Assembly: GCA_015494815.1 (NCBI GenBank)
Contig: WGAK01000007.1
Location: 1-22,108, forward strand
DNA: 22,108 nt
Source of the DNA: Anaerolineales bacterium
GTDB lineage: Bacteria; Chloroflexota; Anaerolineae; Anaerolineales; DRMV01
Direction: 5' to 3'
Shown: positions 7,259 to 14,014 of the stretch, one piece after another
Position numbering within the stretch: the first letter of the stretch is position 1
Layout of the letters: each line of letters starts with the position of its first letter
Position numbers and translations under genes: made by a program
The notes under the pieces: model-generated
Database searches by the model: none
Told to the model about the DNA's origin: nothing
Seen by the model: only the letters and a program-made list of their open reading frames with translations

Positions 7259-7284
7259 AAAAAAGGGGGCGGCCGAAACCGCCC
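7259..7284 (-). terminator. Intrinsic terminator/attenuator between coxA and the cytochrome b fusion
   Basis: On the minus strand, GGGCGG (7284-7279) pairs with CCGCCC (7272-7267) around a 6-base loop. Two C and a run of six T (7264-7259) follow. It lies 12 bases before the fusion start, so it probably attenuates rather than fully separates the oxidase and cytochrome b genes. Confidence 0.75.
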
Positions 7285-7304
7285 ACGGATGCTCGCGGTC
7301 GTGG

Positions 7305-7333
7305 CCGGGGGGCGGGGCAGACCCGCCCCCCGG
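7305..7333. repeat. Strong GC hairpin downstream of coxA
   Basis: A perfect 12-bp stem (7305-7316 with 7322-7333) and a 5-base loop sit 16 bases past the coxA stop. There is no T-tract. It may protect the 3' end of cox mRNA, or act with the T-tailed hairpin at 7259-7284. Confidence 0.7.
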
Positions 7334-7348
7334 TACGCTGAACTCGTT

Positions 7349-9007
7349 TTACCACAGTTTCATGCCCGGCGCTACCACCGGCACCATGCCCGAAATCAGG
7401 TCAATGAGCACCGGCGTGTAGGCCACCACCAGCAGGGCCACGGCGCCCACCAGCCAGGGCTTCCACGCGTCCAGCCACTCGGGCACCAACTGCACATCGG
7501 TCATGGCCTCGGCCACCTGGACCTCGACCTCTTTGGTGGCCTTCTTGGCGAAGAACGCGGTGTGCACCATAATCCAGATGTACATGTAGACCGCGATGAA
7601 GAGGATGATGCCGCCGATGCCCACGCGCAGCAGCAGGCCGCTCCACTCCGCGGGGATGTAGGGCGCCTCACCCAAGGGCGTGCGCCGCGGCGCACCCAGC
7701 AAGCCTAAGGAGTGCATGGCCTGGGAGAAGATGGCCATGCCGATGAACCACAGGTACACCATCCACAGCGCGGCCTTGCGGCAGCACAGTTCGCGGCCGG
7801 TGAGGTAGGGCACCAGCCAGAAGGAGATGCCCATGAAGGTCAGGGTGACCGCGGTGGACACGGTGAGGTGGAAGTGGCCGGGCACCCAGGCGGTGTTGTG
7901 CAGGATGAGGTTGGTGTTGTAGGACGCGTTGACGATGCCGCCAAAACCGCCGAAGATGAAGAGGATGCCACCCAGCAGTTGCGCGGCGACGACGGGGTCG
8001 TTCCAGGGCAGCGCGGCCAGCCAGCCCATCAGGCCCTTGCCGCCGCGCTTGCGGCCCGCGTATTCCAGCGAGGCCACCACGGTGAACAGGGTCATCAGCG
8101 AGGGGATGACCACCGACAGGGTCAGCAGCGCGTGGATGTACTTCCAGCCGGGCGCCACGCCGGGGTCCACGAACTGGTGGTGGAAGCCCACGGGCACGGA
8201 CAGCAGGATGAACAGCCAGAAGGCCAGGCGGGCCATGGTCTCGCTATAGAGTTTGCCGCCCGCCTGCCGGGGCAGGTAGGCGTACCACGAGATGTAGGCC
8301 GGCAGCAGCCAGAAGTACACCAAGGGGTGGCCGAACCACCAGAAGAAGGTGCGGGCCAACTGGATGTCAATGCCCTTCACCAGGCCCATGGACCAGGGCA
8401 GCAGCATGAACAGAGTCTCGATGGCCACGCCCAAGGTCGCCAACTGCCACAGCACCATGGTCGCCACGCTGGCGAAGGCGATGAAGGGCGTGCGCACGCC
8501 GGGGTTGTCCTTCTTCCATTGGTGCAGGGTGAAATAGAAGCCGTAGCCTTCAATCCAACTGCCGACCACCAACAGCACCAACCCCAGATAGAAGGGCCAG
8601 GGGGCCTGCATGGGCGGGTAGAAGGTGTAGAGCACGCTGGCTTTGTTGGCCAGGATGTAGATGGCGGCCAGCACCAGGCCCACCACCATCATCCAAAAAC
8701 CGAACGCGTTGAGTTTGGGATATTTGAGCGGCCGCTTAAGGCCGTAAATCATGTTGAAGGTCAAGAAGCCCGTGATGAAGAAGGTGGTCCACACCACCGC
8801 GTTGAGCACGCCGTGCAGGGTCAGGCCCTGGTAGTACGATTGCGCGATGTGCAACTCACGCAACTTGGGGTAAAAATTCCAGCCGGCATAGTTGAAGGCC
8901 TGCATGGGGCCGAAGAAACTGCCGATGGCCAGGGCGGATACCGCCACCAGAATGTGCCAGCCGATGAAACGCTTTTCCGCGCGGGTCAGGGTGTATTCGT
9001 TCTGCAT
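7349..9007 (-). CDS. coxA: Heme-copper oxidase subunit I, ba3/B type
   Basis: This 552-aa catalytic subunit reduces O2 to water at a heme a3-CuB centre and pumps protons. The ATG at 9007 has GGAGG six bases upstream; in-frame GTG and TTG just upstream are less well placed. All metal ligands are visible: His65 in LTLHG (heme b), His227 of GHPLVYFW (CuB) with Tyr231 four residues on (His-Tyr cross-link), His276-His277 in VGFHHQF (CuB), His378 (heme a3) and His380 (heme b) in PGHFHLT. About 13 hydrophobic helices are present. B-family identity is shown by the LHGVLNAVVW helix, the absence of an A-type D-channel motif, and the partner genes coxB and coxIIa. No subunit III is present, as usual for ba3 enzymes. 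The gene follows coxB by 12 bases. Confidence 0.96.
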   Translation of the reverse strand: MQNEYTLTRAEKRFIGWHILVAVSALAIGSFFGPMQAFNYAGWNFYPKLRELHIAQSYYQGLTLHGVLNAVVWTTFFITGFLTFNMIYGLKRPLKYPKLNAFGFWMMVVGLVLAAIYILANKASVLYTFYPPMQAPWPFYLGLVLLVVGSWIEGYGFYFTLHQWKKDNPGVRTPFIAFASVATMVLWQLATLGVAIETLFMLLPWSMGLVKGIDIQLARTFFWWFGHPLVYFWLLPAYISWYAYLPRQAGGKLYSETMARLAFWLFILLSVPVGFHHQFVDPGVAPGWKYIHALLTLSVVIPSLMTLFTVVASLEYAGRKRGGKGLMGWLAALPWNDPVVAAQLLGGILFIFGGFGGIVNASYNTNLILHNTAWVPGHFHLTVSTAVTLTFMGISFWLVPYLTGRELCCRKAALWMVYLWFIGMAIFSQAMHSLGLLGAPRRTPLGEAPYIPAEWSGLLLRVGIGGIILFIAVYMYIWIMVHTAFFAKKATKEVEVQVAEAMTDVQLVPEWLDAWKPWLVGAVALLVVAYTPVLIDLISGMVPVVAPGMKLW

Positions 9008-9019
9008 CACCAACCTCCG

Positions 9020-9520
9020 TCATTGGCCGAATTCTTCGGGCGGAACGACCTTGATCATGCCGAACATGGCCGCGTGACCCAGGCCGCAATATTCGGTGCA
9101 GATGAACTTGTACTCACCCGGCTGGTCGAAGGTGTAACTCAGTTTGCCCACATAGCCGGGGATGACCTGGACATTAAGGTCCGTGTTGAGCACCTTGAAG
9201 CCGTGCTGAATGTCGCGGCTGGTGACATAGAAGGTCACCTTCGCGCCGGCGGGGACCACGATTTCGCGAGGGGTGAATTGCCAGGTCTGGGCGATGATGT
9301 ACACCTCGTACTTCTTGCCCGGCACGATTTCCCGCACGCCGGGGTTGGACCATTTGGGGTCCTGGTCCAACTTGGCCGGGTCCACCTTTTGCTCCAAGGT
9401 GGGCACCTGCACTCCCAGCGCGAAGCCAGCCACGCCGATGAGCACCGCGAAGGCCGCGAGCAACACCATGCTGATGGTAATCCAGCGCTTTTCGTGGCGG
9501 TCAATGTGCAGTGAACTCAT
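9020..9520 (-). CDS. coxB: Cytochrome c oxidase subunit II, CuA type
   Basis: This 166-aa subunit accepts electrons from cytochrome c through a dinuclear CuA centre. One N-terminal membrane helix (residues 14-37) is followed by the exported cupredoxin domain. CuA ligands are His106 (RDIQHGF), Cys141 and Cys145 (CTEYC), His149 and Met152 (GLGHAAM). The short length and single helix are typical of ba3-type subunit II (Thermus CbaB) rather than the two-helix A-type. A strong GGAGGGAGG precedes the ATG and overlaps the end of coxIIa (TAAAGGAGG), so the two are translationally linked. coxA follows after 12 bases. Confidence 0.96.
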   Translation of the reverse strand: MSSLHIDRHEKRWITISMVLLAAFAVLIGVAGFALGVQVPTLEQKVDPAKLDQDPKWSNPGVREIVPGKKYEVYIIAQTWQFTPREIVVPAGAKVTFYVTSRDIQHGFKVLNTDLNVQVIPGYVGKLSYTFDQPGEYKFICTEYCGLGHAAMFGMIKVVPPEEFGQ

Positions 9521-9535
9521 GCTAACCTCCCTCCT

Positions 9536-9667
9536 TTAGACGGTGGGGCCATACTGCAGCAACATCCAATAAACCGAACCCCAGATGACGATGAGCAGGG
9601 CCACGAAGATAAGCACGATGACCCATGTGCCCCGGGGGACGAATTCCTCAGTGTTGGGCGAACTCAT
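9536..9667 (-). CDS. Cytochrome c oxidase subunit IIa, ba3 type (43 aa)
   Basis: A 43-aa single-helix membrane protein that starts at ATG 9667-9665 and stops at TAA 9538-9536. An AAGGAGGTG lies four bases before the start. The sequence begins MSSPNTEEFVPRGTWVI, has a hydrophobic stretch over residues 15-37 and ends LLQYGPTV. Size, the PxGT(W/F)-like entry into one helix and position directly before coxB match subunit IIa of ba3 oxidases, which replaces the missing first helix of subunit II. It is easily overlooked because of its length. The assignment rests on context and topology; sequence similarity in this family is low. Confidence 0.88.
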   Translation of the reverse strand: MSSPNTEEFVPRGTWVIVLIFVALLIVIWGSVYWMLLQYGPTV

Positions 9668-9708
9668 ACAGCACCTCCTTGCAAAGATATGCGGACGAAC
9701 AAAAGGGC

Positions 9709-10170
9709 TTACTTCGGCTGCCGAATTTCCACCTCGATGGGCATATCGCCGCTCTTCTCGAAGTGCAAGGTCAGTTGCACCTTGGTGCCGGGGGTGAAGT
9801 CCACCTGCTTGTCAATGCACATGATGTGCAGGCCGCCCATCTTCAACTCCACAGTCTCGCCCGCGGGGATGACGATTTTGCCGCCTTCCACGGGGCGCAT
9901 GCCCATGGCGCCTTCGGGGGTCTTGAACGACTCGTGCAATTCCACCGTGCCGCAGGCGTCGGATTCCGCGCCAATCAGGGCGTCATCCTCGTTGCCCGTG
10001 TTGCGCAGAGTCATGTAGAACGCACCCGCGGTGGCCACCTTGGGCGACGGACGGCCCCAGGCGTCTTCCACCACGATGTGCGGGCCCTGGGCCTTGGCGC
10101 AAGCCGCCAACGCCCCCACCAACAGCCCCGCTATGCCCAGCAGCAAGAATTTACGCATAGACCGTCGCAT
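9709..10170 (-). CDS. PCuAC copper chaperone, lipoprotein
   Basis: This 153-aa exported Cu(I) chaperone is predicted to deliver copper to the oxidase CuA site together with SCO proteins. The ATG at 10170 has GGAGG seven bases upstream. Residues 1-24 form a lipoprotein signal (LAAC, Cys24). The domain starts VEDAWGRPSPKVATAGAFYM (DUF461/PCuAC). Probable Cu ligands are His79 (VELHES), Met89/Met91 (AMGMRPV), His115 and Met117 (GGLHIMCI), close to the family pattern H..M..HxM although the middle spacing is two residues long. The gene lies between sco and coxIIa, with 23- and 41-base gaps, inside the oxidase operon; this supports the role. Confidence 0.93.
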   Translation of the reverse strand: MRRSMRKFLLLGIAGLLVGALAACAKAQGPHIVVEDAWGRPSPKVATAGAFYMTLRNTGNEDDALIGAESDACGTVELHESFKTPEGAMGMRPVEGGKIVIPAGETVELKMGGLHIMCIDKQVDFTPGTKVQLTLHFEKSGDMPIEVEIRQPK

Positions 10171-10193
10171 GACAAAACCTCCATATTCCCGCC

Positions 10194-10796
10194 TTAGTGG
10201 CGGATGAGATAGGCCAAATCCGCGGCCATGTCTTCGGCCGGTGTGCCATAAGGGAAGACCAGTTTGACATACCCCTTGCGGTCTATCACCGTGATGGTGG
10301 CCGTGTGGTCCACCAGATAGCCGGTGGCCGGGGTACCCTCGTGCTTCTGGTAATAGATGCCGTAGTGGGTGGCCACCTCCGCGATGGCGTCCTCACTGCC
10401 CGTCACGCCGATGAAGGATGGATGGAAGTATTGCACATACTCTTTCAGGCGCTCGGGCGTGTCGCGAGCCGGGTCCACCGAAATCATAATCAACTGCACC
10501 TGGTCGGCATCGTCGCCCAGGAGTTCCATGGTGCGCTGCACCTCGAACAAGGTCGTGGGGCAGACATCGGGGCAGAAGGTGTAGCCGAAGTACAGCAGCA
10601 CCACCTTGCCCCGAAAATCGCTCAGCCGCACCGGCCCATCGGCCGACTGCAATTCGAAATCGAAGGCCGGTTCCGCGGATTGCAACACCGTGCCGTGAAA
10701 GGCATAGGGGCGAAAGCGGTCCCAGGCCCACCAGCCCAAGACGATGAGCAGAACCGCACCAACGCCCAACCACAAGCCTCGTGAGAGGTTCCGCAT
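10194..10796 (-). CDS. SCO1/SenC-type copper chaperone (second of two)
   Basis: This 200-aa membrane-anchored thioredoxin-fold protein is likely to insert copper into, or reduce, the CuA site. Residues 7-25 form a signal anchor. The SCO signature is complete: Cys75 and Cys79 in TFCPDVCP and His164 in LVDHTA, with SVDPARDTPERL at 106-117. AGGAG lies eight bases upstream of the ATG. It is downstream of a second SCO gene (24-base gap) and upstream of the PCuAC gene. Of the two, this one has the more standard CPDVC and DHTA motifs and is the better candidate for the classic SCO function. Confidence 0.94.
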   Translation of the reverse strand: MRNLSRGLWLGVGAVLLIVLGWWAWDRFRPYAFHGTVLQSAEPAFDFELQSADGPVRLSDFRGKVVLLYFGYTFCPDVCPTTLFEVQRTMELLGDDADQVQLIMISVDPARDTPERLKEYVQYFHPSFIGVTGSEDAIAEVATHYGIYYQKHEGTPATGYLVDHTATITVIDRKGYVKLVFPYGTPAEDMAADLAYLIRH

Positions 10797-10820
10797 AGGC
10801 TTAACTCCTTTTTCGGTCGG

Positions 10821-11498
10821 TCAGGGTGCATAACAGAGGAAGAAGTGGGCCGCCTCGTAAGCGAGTTTGGCCGAACCCTGACTGTTGCGAATCTCCTCGG
10901 CCAACACACCTAAATGGCGCAAAATGCGCTCTTGCGTCGAGGCCAGGGTCTCATACTTGTACTCGCCCCGCACGATGCCCCAGCCGTCCACCAGCACATA
11001 GTGCGGGTCCAGGCGCACCGAGCCATCGGGTTGGATATCGTAGTAAGCGTTGAAGCCACCGCCCACCAGCATCTTCAGCCGCTTGGGGTCGGGCTGGGTG
11101 GCGAAAATCCACACCTCGGGCCGGGCCCCGACCCGTTGGGCATAGGCCCGCAACACCTCGGGCGTGTCGTGGGCCGGGTCCACCGAAATCAGCACGATGC
11201 GAAACGGAATGTCGCCCATGATGCGCGGCCCTTGCGCTTGCACAGCCTGCAGCGTGGAAATCACGCCGTAACAATCGCCGGGGCAGCGGGTGTAGAAGAA
11301 GGCATACAACACCACCTTGCCCCGCATGTCCTCGTTGGTCACCGGCTGCCCATCCTGGTCCACCAGGATGAAACCAGGCGCCAACCGCACCCGCGGCAGC
11401 ACCTGCACCGGCTGAAACACCTTGAACGCGACGACCGCGACGATGACCACGCCAAAGAAGGCGTACACGCCGCGCACGACCCAACGATAAGCCTTCAT
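10821..11498 (-). CDS. SCO1/SenC-like protein, divergent paralogue (first of two)
   Basis: A 225-aa anchored SCO-family protein. Residues 9-29 form a helix; Cys72 and Cys76 (RCPGDCYG) and His166 (LDPHYVLVD) are the copper/thiol ligands; SVDPAHDTPEVL (105-116) is the family segment. It differs from its neighbour by a CPGDC instead of a CPDVC site and by a C-terminal extension of about 25 residues (SAKLAYEAAHFFLCYAP) with one extra cysteine. The start overlaps the rrf2 stop by four bases (ATGA), with little Shine-Dalgarno, so translation is probably coupled to the regulator. It may be a dedicated thiol reductase or a copper donor; sequence does not decide. Confidence 0.9.
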   Translation of the reverse strand: MKAYRWVVRGVYAFFGVVIVAVVAFKVFQPVQVLPRVRLAPGFILVDQDGQPVTNEDMRGKVVLYAFFYTRCPGDCYGVISTLQAVQAQGPRIMGDIPFRIVLISVDPAHDTPEVLRAYAQRVGARPEVWIFATQPDPKRLKMLVGGGFNAYYDIQPDGSVRLDPHYVLVDGWGIVRGEYKYETLASTQERILRHLGVLAEEIRNSQGSAKLAYEAAHFFLCYAP

Positions 11499-11944
11499 GT
11501 AGCATCCGACCCATCCAGGTGTACCGAGACCCGTCGGGCCTCCGCGGCCAGTTCGGCAAAAGTGGTGCCCTGCAATTCACGCTGCACCAAACGCTGCAAC
11601 CGGGCCCAGCGCCGCCGCACCGGACACGCGCTGGAGAAGGGGCAGGTGTCCGGCGCCTCCACGCACTCCGAGACCGCGGGCAGGCGCCCCATCGCGGCCA
11701 TCACATCCCACAGCGTAATGTCCTCGGCCGGGCGGGCCAACTCCAGCCCGCCCTTGGGCCCCGGATAGGTGCGCACCAGTTTGGCCCGGCTCAGTTCCTT
11801 CAGCAGGCTATACAGCAGCGACAGCGGAATGAGCATCTCCTGGCTCAACTGCTGCGCGGAAATCCGGCTGCCCGGGGGATGCTGCGCCAGGCCCAGAACG
11901 ACCCGCACCGCGTAATCCGTGCGACGGTTGACCCAAAAACGCAT
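11495..11944 (-). CDS. Rrf2-family Fe-S transcriptional regulator
   Basis: A 149-aa winged-helix regulator. The start at ATG 11944 (MRFWVNRRTDYAVRVVLGLA) fits the family N-terminus and has GAGG eight bases upstream; ATG 11965 in frame has none. The HTH covers about residues 28-56 (ISAQQLSQEMLIPLSLLYSLLKELSRA), followed by the wing GPKGGLELARPAEDITL. Cys94, Cys101 and Cys107 (CX6CX5C, in ECVEAPDTCPFSSACP) are in the place of the IscR/NsrR cluster ligands, so an Fe-S cluster sensing O2, NO or redox state is likely. It is the first gene of the oxidase operon and overlaps the next gene by 4 bases. Two palindromes lie upstream, so autoregulation and control of the oxidase are plausible. Confidence 0.92.
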   Translation of the reverse strand: MRFWVNRRTDYAVRVVLGLAQHPPGSRISAQQLSQEMLIPLSLLYSLLKELSRAKLVRTYPGPKGGLELARPAEDITLWDVMAAMGRLPAVSECVEAPDTCPFSSACPVRRRWARLQRLVQRELQGTTFAELAAEARRVSVHLDGSDAT

Positions 11945-11976
11945 GCCCGCTGCCTCGAACACCATCCTCGAATTTC

Positions 11977-12007
11977 TTGACCATTCTTGGTCAATATAGT
12001 CAAGAAT
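11977..12007 (-). promoter_or_regulatory. Palindromic operator upstream of rrf2
   Basis: Two overlapping dyads lie 33-63 bases upstream of the rrf2 start. TTGACCATTCTTGGTCAA (11977-11994) is a perfect 7-bp inverted repeat with a 4-base spacer. A 25-bp element at 11983-12007 begins ATTCTTG and ends CAAGAAT, with 8 of 12 symmetric pairs; its length matches IscR/NsrR-type sites. Rrf2 binding is inference. Confidence 0.6.
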
Positions 12008-12023
12008 TCGCCCACGCGCCAGG

Positions 12024-12035
12024 TGACAATTGTCA
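12024..12035. promoter_or_regulatory. Perfect 12-bp palindrome TGACAATTGTCA
   Basis: Located 80 bases upstream of the rrf2 start, between the operator-like dyads and the terminator of the alcohol dehydrogenase. It could be a second regulator site; it also contains a TTGTCA that may serve as a -35. Confidence 0.45.
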
Positions 12036-12049
12036 TATCCCAATATTTG

Positions 12050-12081
12050 CAAAAGCCCCTTCGGCGTTTCCGAAGGGGCTT
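12050..12081 (-). terminator. Rho-independent terminator of the alcohol dehydrogenase gene
   Basis: A perfect 12-bp stem (12053-12064 with 12070-12081; AAGCCCCTTCGG) and 5-base loop. On the minus strand the stem ends in TTTTGC. It lies 27 bases past the gene and separates it from the respiratory operon. Confidence 0.85.
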
Positions 12082-12108
12082 CGTCCAGCGCTCGCTCCCG
12101 GGGTCATG

Positions 12109-13128
12109 CTACGGCCGCGCGGCCTCCATCACCAGCACGGCCTCACCCACCACCCGTCCGGCCTTCAAATCGGCCAGGGCCTGGTTGGCCTGCAGCCACG
12201 GGTAAGGCTGCACCGTGGCCCGCACCGGGATTTTGGCCGCCAGTTCCAAAAATTCCACGCCGTCTTGATAGGTGGCATTGGCTACGGTGCGCAGCACGCG
12301 CTCGCCGTAAATCAGCCGATAAGGCATTTCAGGGATGGGGCTCATGTAAATGGCGTTGATGGCCACCACGCCGCCGGGACGCACCCGCTCCAAAGCCCGG
12401 TGCACGATTTCGCCCGCGGGTGCGAAGATGATGGCCCGGTCCAGCAACACCTGGGGGCGGTCGCGCGGCCCACCGGCCCACACCGCGCCCAGGTCCCGGG
12501 CGTGCTGCTGCCGCTTGGGCGAGCGGGTGAACACATACACCTCGTCGTTCCAATAGCGGGCCACCTGGATGGCCAGATGCGCGCTGGCCCCAAACCCAAA
12601 CAGCCCGATGCGTTCGCCCGGCTGCACCCCGGCCACCTTGAGCGAGCGGTAGCCGATGATGCCCGCGCACAACAACGGCGCGGCCTGCAAGTCGGGGATG
12701 GCCTCCGGCAGGGGCAGCACATACGCCGCGTCGGCCAGCATGGCCTCCGCGTAGCCGCCGTCCACATGAAAGCCGGTGAACTGCGCGTGGGGGCACAGGT
12801 TTTCTTGCCCGCGGCGGCAGTAGTCGCACTGCCCGCAAGCCCGATGCAGCCAGGGCACCCCCACCCGCTGGCCCACCTGCACCTGCGTCACGCCCGGCCC
12901 CAGCGCGTCCACCACGCCCACCACCTGATGCCCCGGCGTGATGGGCAGCCGCGGGGGCCGGATTTCGCCCTCGACCGTGTGCAAATCCGTGTGGCACACG
13001 CCGCACACCCGCACCCGCAGCCGCACCTGACCGGGGCCCGGCTCAGGCAACGGCACCTCGTCCAGGCGCAAAGGATGTTGCTCCGCGGGCGCGTAGGCGT
13101 GCAAGCGCCAGGCGCGCATGGTCGTCAT
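12109..13128 (-). CDS. Zinc-dependent alcohol dehydrogenase
   Basis: A 339-aa medium-chain dehydrogenase that oxidises an alcohol or reduces an aldehyde with NAD(P). The ATG at 13128 has GGAGG seven bases upstream. Catalytic zinc ligands are Cys45 (CGVCHTD), His67 (TPGHQVVG) and Cys154 (LLCAGIIGY). Structural zinc ligands are Cys98, Cys101, Cys104 and Cys112. The nucleotide fold begins GLFGFGASAHLAIQVARYW (175-193). The best match in character is the bacterial 'zinc-binding alcohol dehydrogenase' group close to AdhA/AdhP, but the GFGASAH cofactor loop differs from the usual GxGGLGH and leaves NAD versus NADP open. It follows the SDR gene by 91 bases, with a hairpin and a possible promoter in the gap. 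The substrate cannot be named. Confidence 0.92.
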   Translation of the reverse strand: MTTMRAWRLHAYAPAEQHPLRLDEVPLPEPGPGQVRLRVRVCGVCHTDLHTVEGEIRPPRLPITPGHQVVGVVDALGPGVTQVQVGQRVGVPWLHRACGQCDYCRRGQENLCPHAQFTGFHVDGGYAEAMLADAAYVLPLPEAIPDLQAAPLLCAGIIGYRSLKVAGVQPGERIGLFGFGASAHLAIQVARYWNDEVYVFTRSPKRQQHARDLGAVWAGGPRDRPQVLLDRAIIFAPAGEIVHRALERVRPGGVVAINAIYMSPIPEMPYRLIYGERVLRTVANATYQDGVEFLELAAKIPVRATVQPYPWLQANQALADLKAGRVVGEAVLVMEAARP

Positions 13129-13159
13129 GATGACACCTCCTGGGGGACGAACTTCGCCG

Positions 13160-13182
13160 GGGCCCGCGAGCGCCGCGGGCCC
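13160..13182. repeat. GC hairpin between SDR and alcohol dehydrogenase genes
   Basis: A perfect 9-bp stem GGGCCCGCG (13160-13168) with CGCGGGCCC (13174-13182) and a 5-base loop, in the leader of the alcohol dehydrogenase gene. No T-tract follows on the minus strand. Confidence 0.5.
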
Positions 13183-13193
13183 GGTCCGTTTTC

Positions 13194-13223
13194 ACCATAC
13201 ACCCCTGTCAAGCCGCGCGTCAA
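13194..13223 (-). promoter_or_regulatory. Possible promoter for the alcohol dehydrogenase gene
   Basis: On the minus strand TTGACG (13223-13218) and TATGGT (13199-13194) are 18 bp apart, overlapping the SDR stop codon. The -10 is a 4 of 6 match, so this is tentative. Confidence 0.3.
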
Positions 13224-14014
13224 CGCATGGCGCGCGTGATGATGCGGTCGCTCAGCCCCGGAAAGTGCGTGTTCAGCCACACCAGGGGCCCCATCCACCA
13301 GGGCGACAGCACCCCACGGCGGGGGCGTTGGGCCACCCGCCAAATCACCTCGGCCATGTCCTCGGCCGAGAGCACCAAACGCCGCCCCCAACGAGTGGCG
13401 CGCGGGCGCGCGGTGGGGTCCTTGAACGCGTGCTGGCCGAATTCGGTGCGCACAGGGCCCGGATACAGTCCCACCACCCGAATTCCCGCGGGGCGCACTT
13501 CGCGGCGCAGCGCCTCGGTAAAACCTCGCAAGCCGAACTTGGTGGCCGCGTACACGGTATAGTGCGGCAAACCCACCCAACCGGCCACCGAAGCCACATT
13601 CACGATGACGCCCCGGCGCTGAGCCTGCATCAGGGGCAAGAAGGCGCGCGCCACCCAAATGGCGCCCGTGAGGTTGACCTGGATTTGCAGCAAGATGTCG
13701 TCCACAGGGTCCAGCGCGGTCAGCGGGGCCAGGCGGCCCAGGCCGGCGTTGTTGACCAGCACATCCACCCGCCCCCAGGTCTGGGCCACGGCGTCGGCCA
13801 GGCGCTGCACCTGCTGCGGGTCGCGCACATCGGTGGGCACCACCAGCGCGTCCGCGCCGAGTTCCTGCAGCGTCGCGGCCACCTGCTCCAGCCGGTCGCG
13901 GCGGCGGGCGGCCAGGGCCACCCGGTATCCCTCACGGCCGAAGCGCCGCGCCGCGGCCGCGCCAATGCCCGCGCTGGCGCCGGTCACCACCACCACCGGG
14001 GTCGTTGTATTCAT
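13220..14014 (-). CDS. Short-chain dehydrogenase/reductase
   Basis: A 264-aa classical SDR. The start at ATG 14014 has GGAGG six bases upstream and overlaps the stop of the upstream gene by four bases (ATGA). The frame stays open upstream, but there is no ribosome site there. Motifs: TGASAGIG (11-18) for cofactor binding, NNAG (88-91), Asn114, Ser142, and YAATK with Tyr155 and Lys159. AARRRDRL at 36-43 after the second strand has several arginines, suggesting NADP(H) preference. The C-terminus has a membrane-associating hydrophobic/aromatic stretch (LSPWWMGPLVWLNTHFPG), as in many SDRs of the DltE/YqjQ type. The substrate is unknown; coupling to a PNPOx-like flavoprotein and an alcohol dehydrogenase suggests small-molecule redox chemistry. 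Confidence 0.92.
   Translation of the reverse strand: MNTTTPVVVVTGASAGIGAAAARRFGREGYRVALAARRRDRLEQVAATLQELGADALVVPTDVRDPQQVQRLADAVAQTWGRVDVLVNNAGLGRLAPLTALDPVDDILLQIQVNLTGAIWVARAFLPLMQAQRRGVIVNVASVAGWVGLPHYTVYAATKFGLRGFTEALRREVRPAGIRVVGLYPGPVRTEFGQHAFKDPTARPRATRWGRRLVLSAEDMAEVIWRVAQRPRRGVLSPWWMGPLVWLNTHFPGLSDRIITRAMR

Noticed and set aside
4928..9514. Very long plus-strand open frames antisense to the cytochrome b and oxidase genes
   Set aside because: They are His/Gly/Pro/Arg-rich shadows produced by high GC third positions. They have no ribosome sites or domains, and the minus-strand genes carry clear metal-ligand motifs.
11977..11994. FNR/CRP-type box reading of TTGACCATTCTTGGTCAA
   Set aside because: FNR sites are TTGAT-N4-ATCAA; here the half-sites TTGAC/GTCAA are eight bases apart, which does not fit.
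13160..13192. Hairpin plus TTTT as a terminator
   Set aside because: The T-run is on the plus-strand side, where no gene ends; on the minus strand there is no T-tract.
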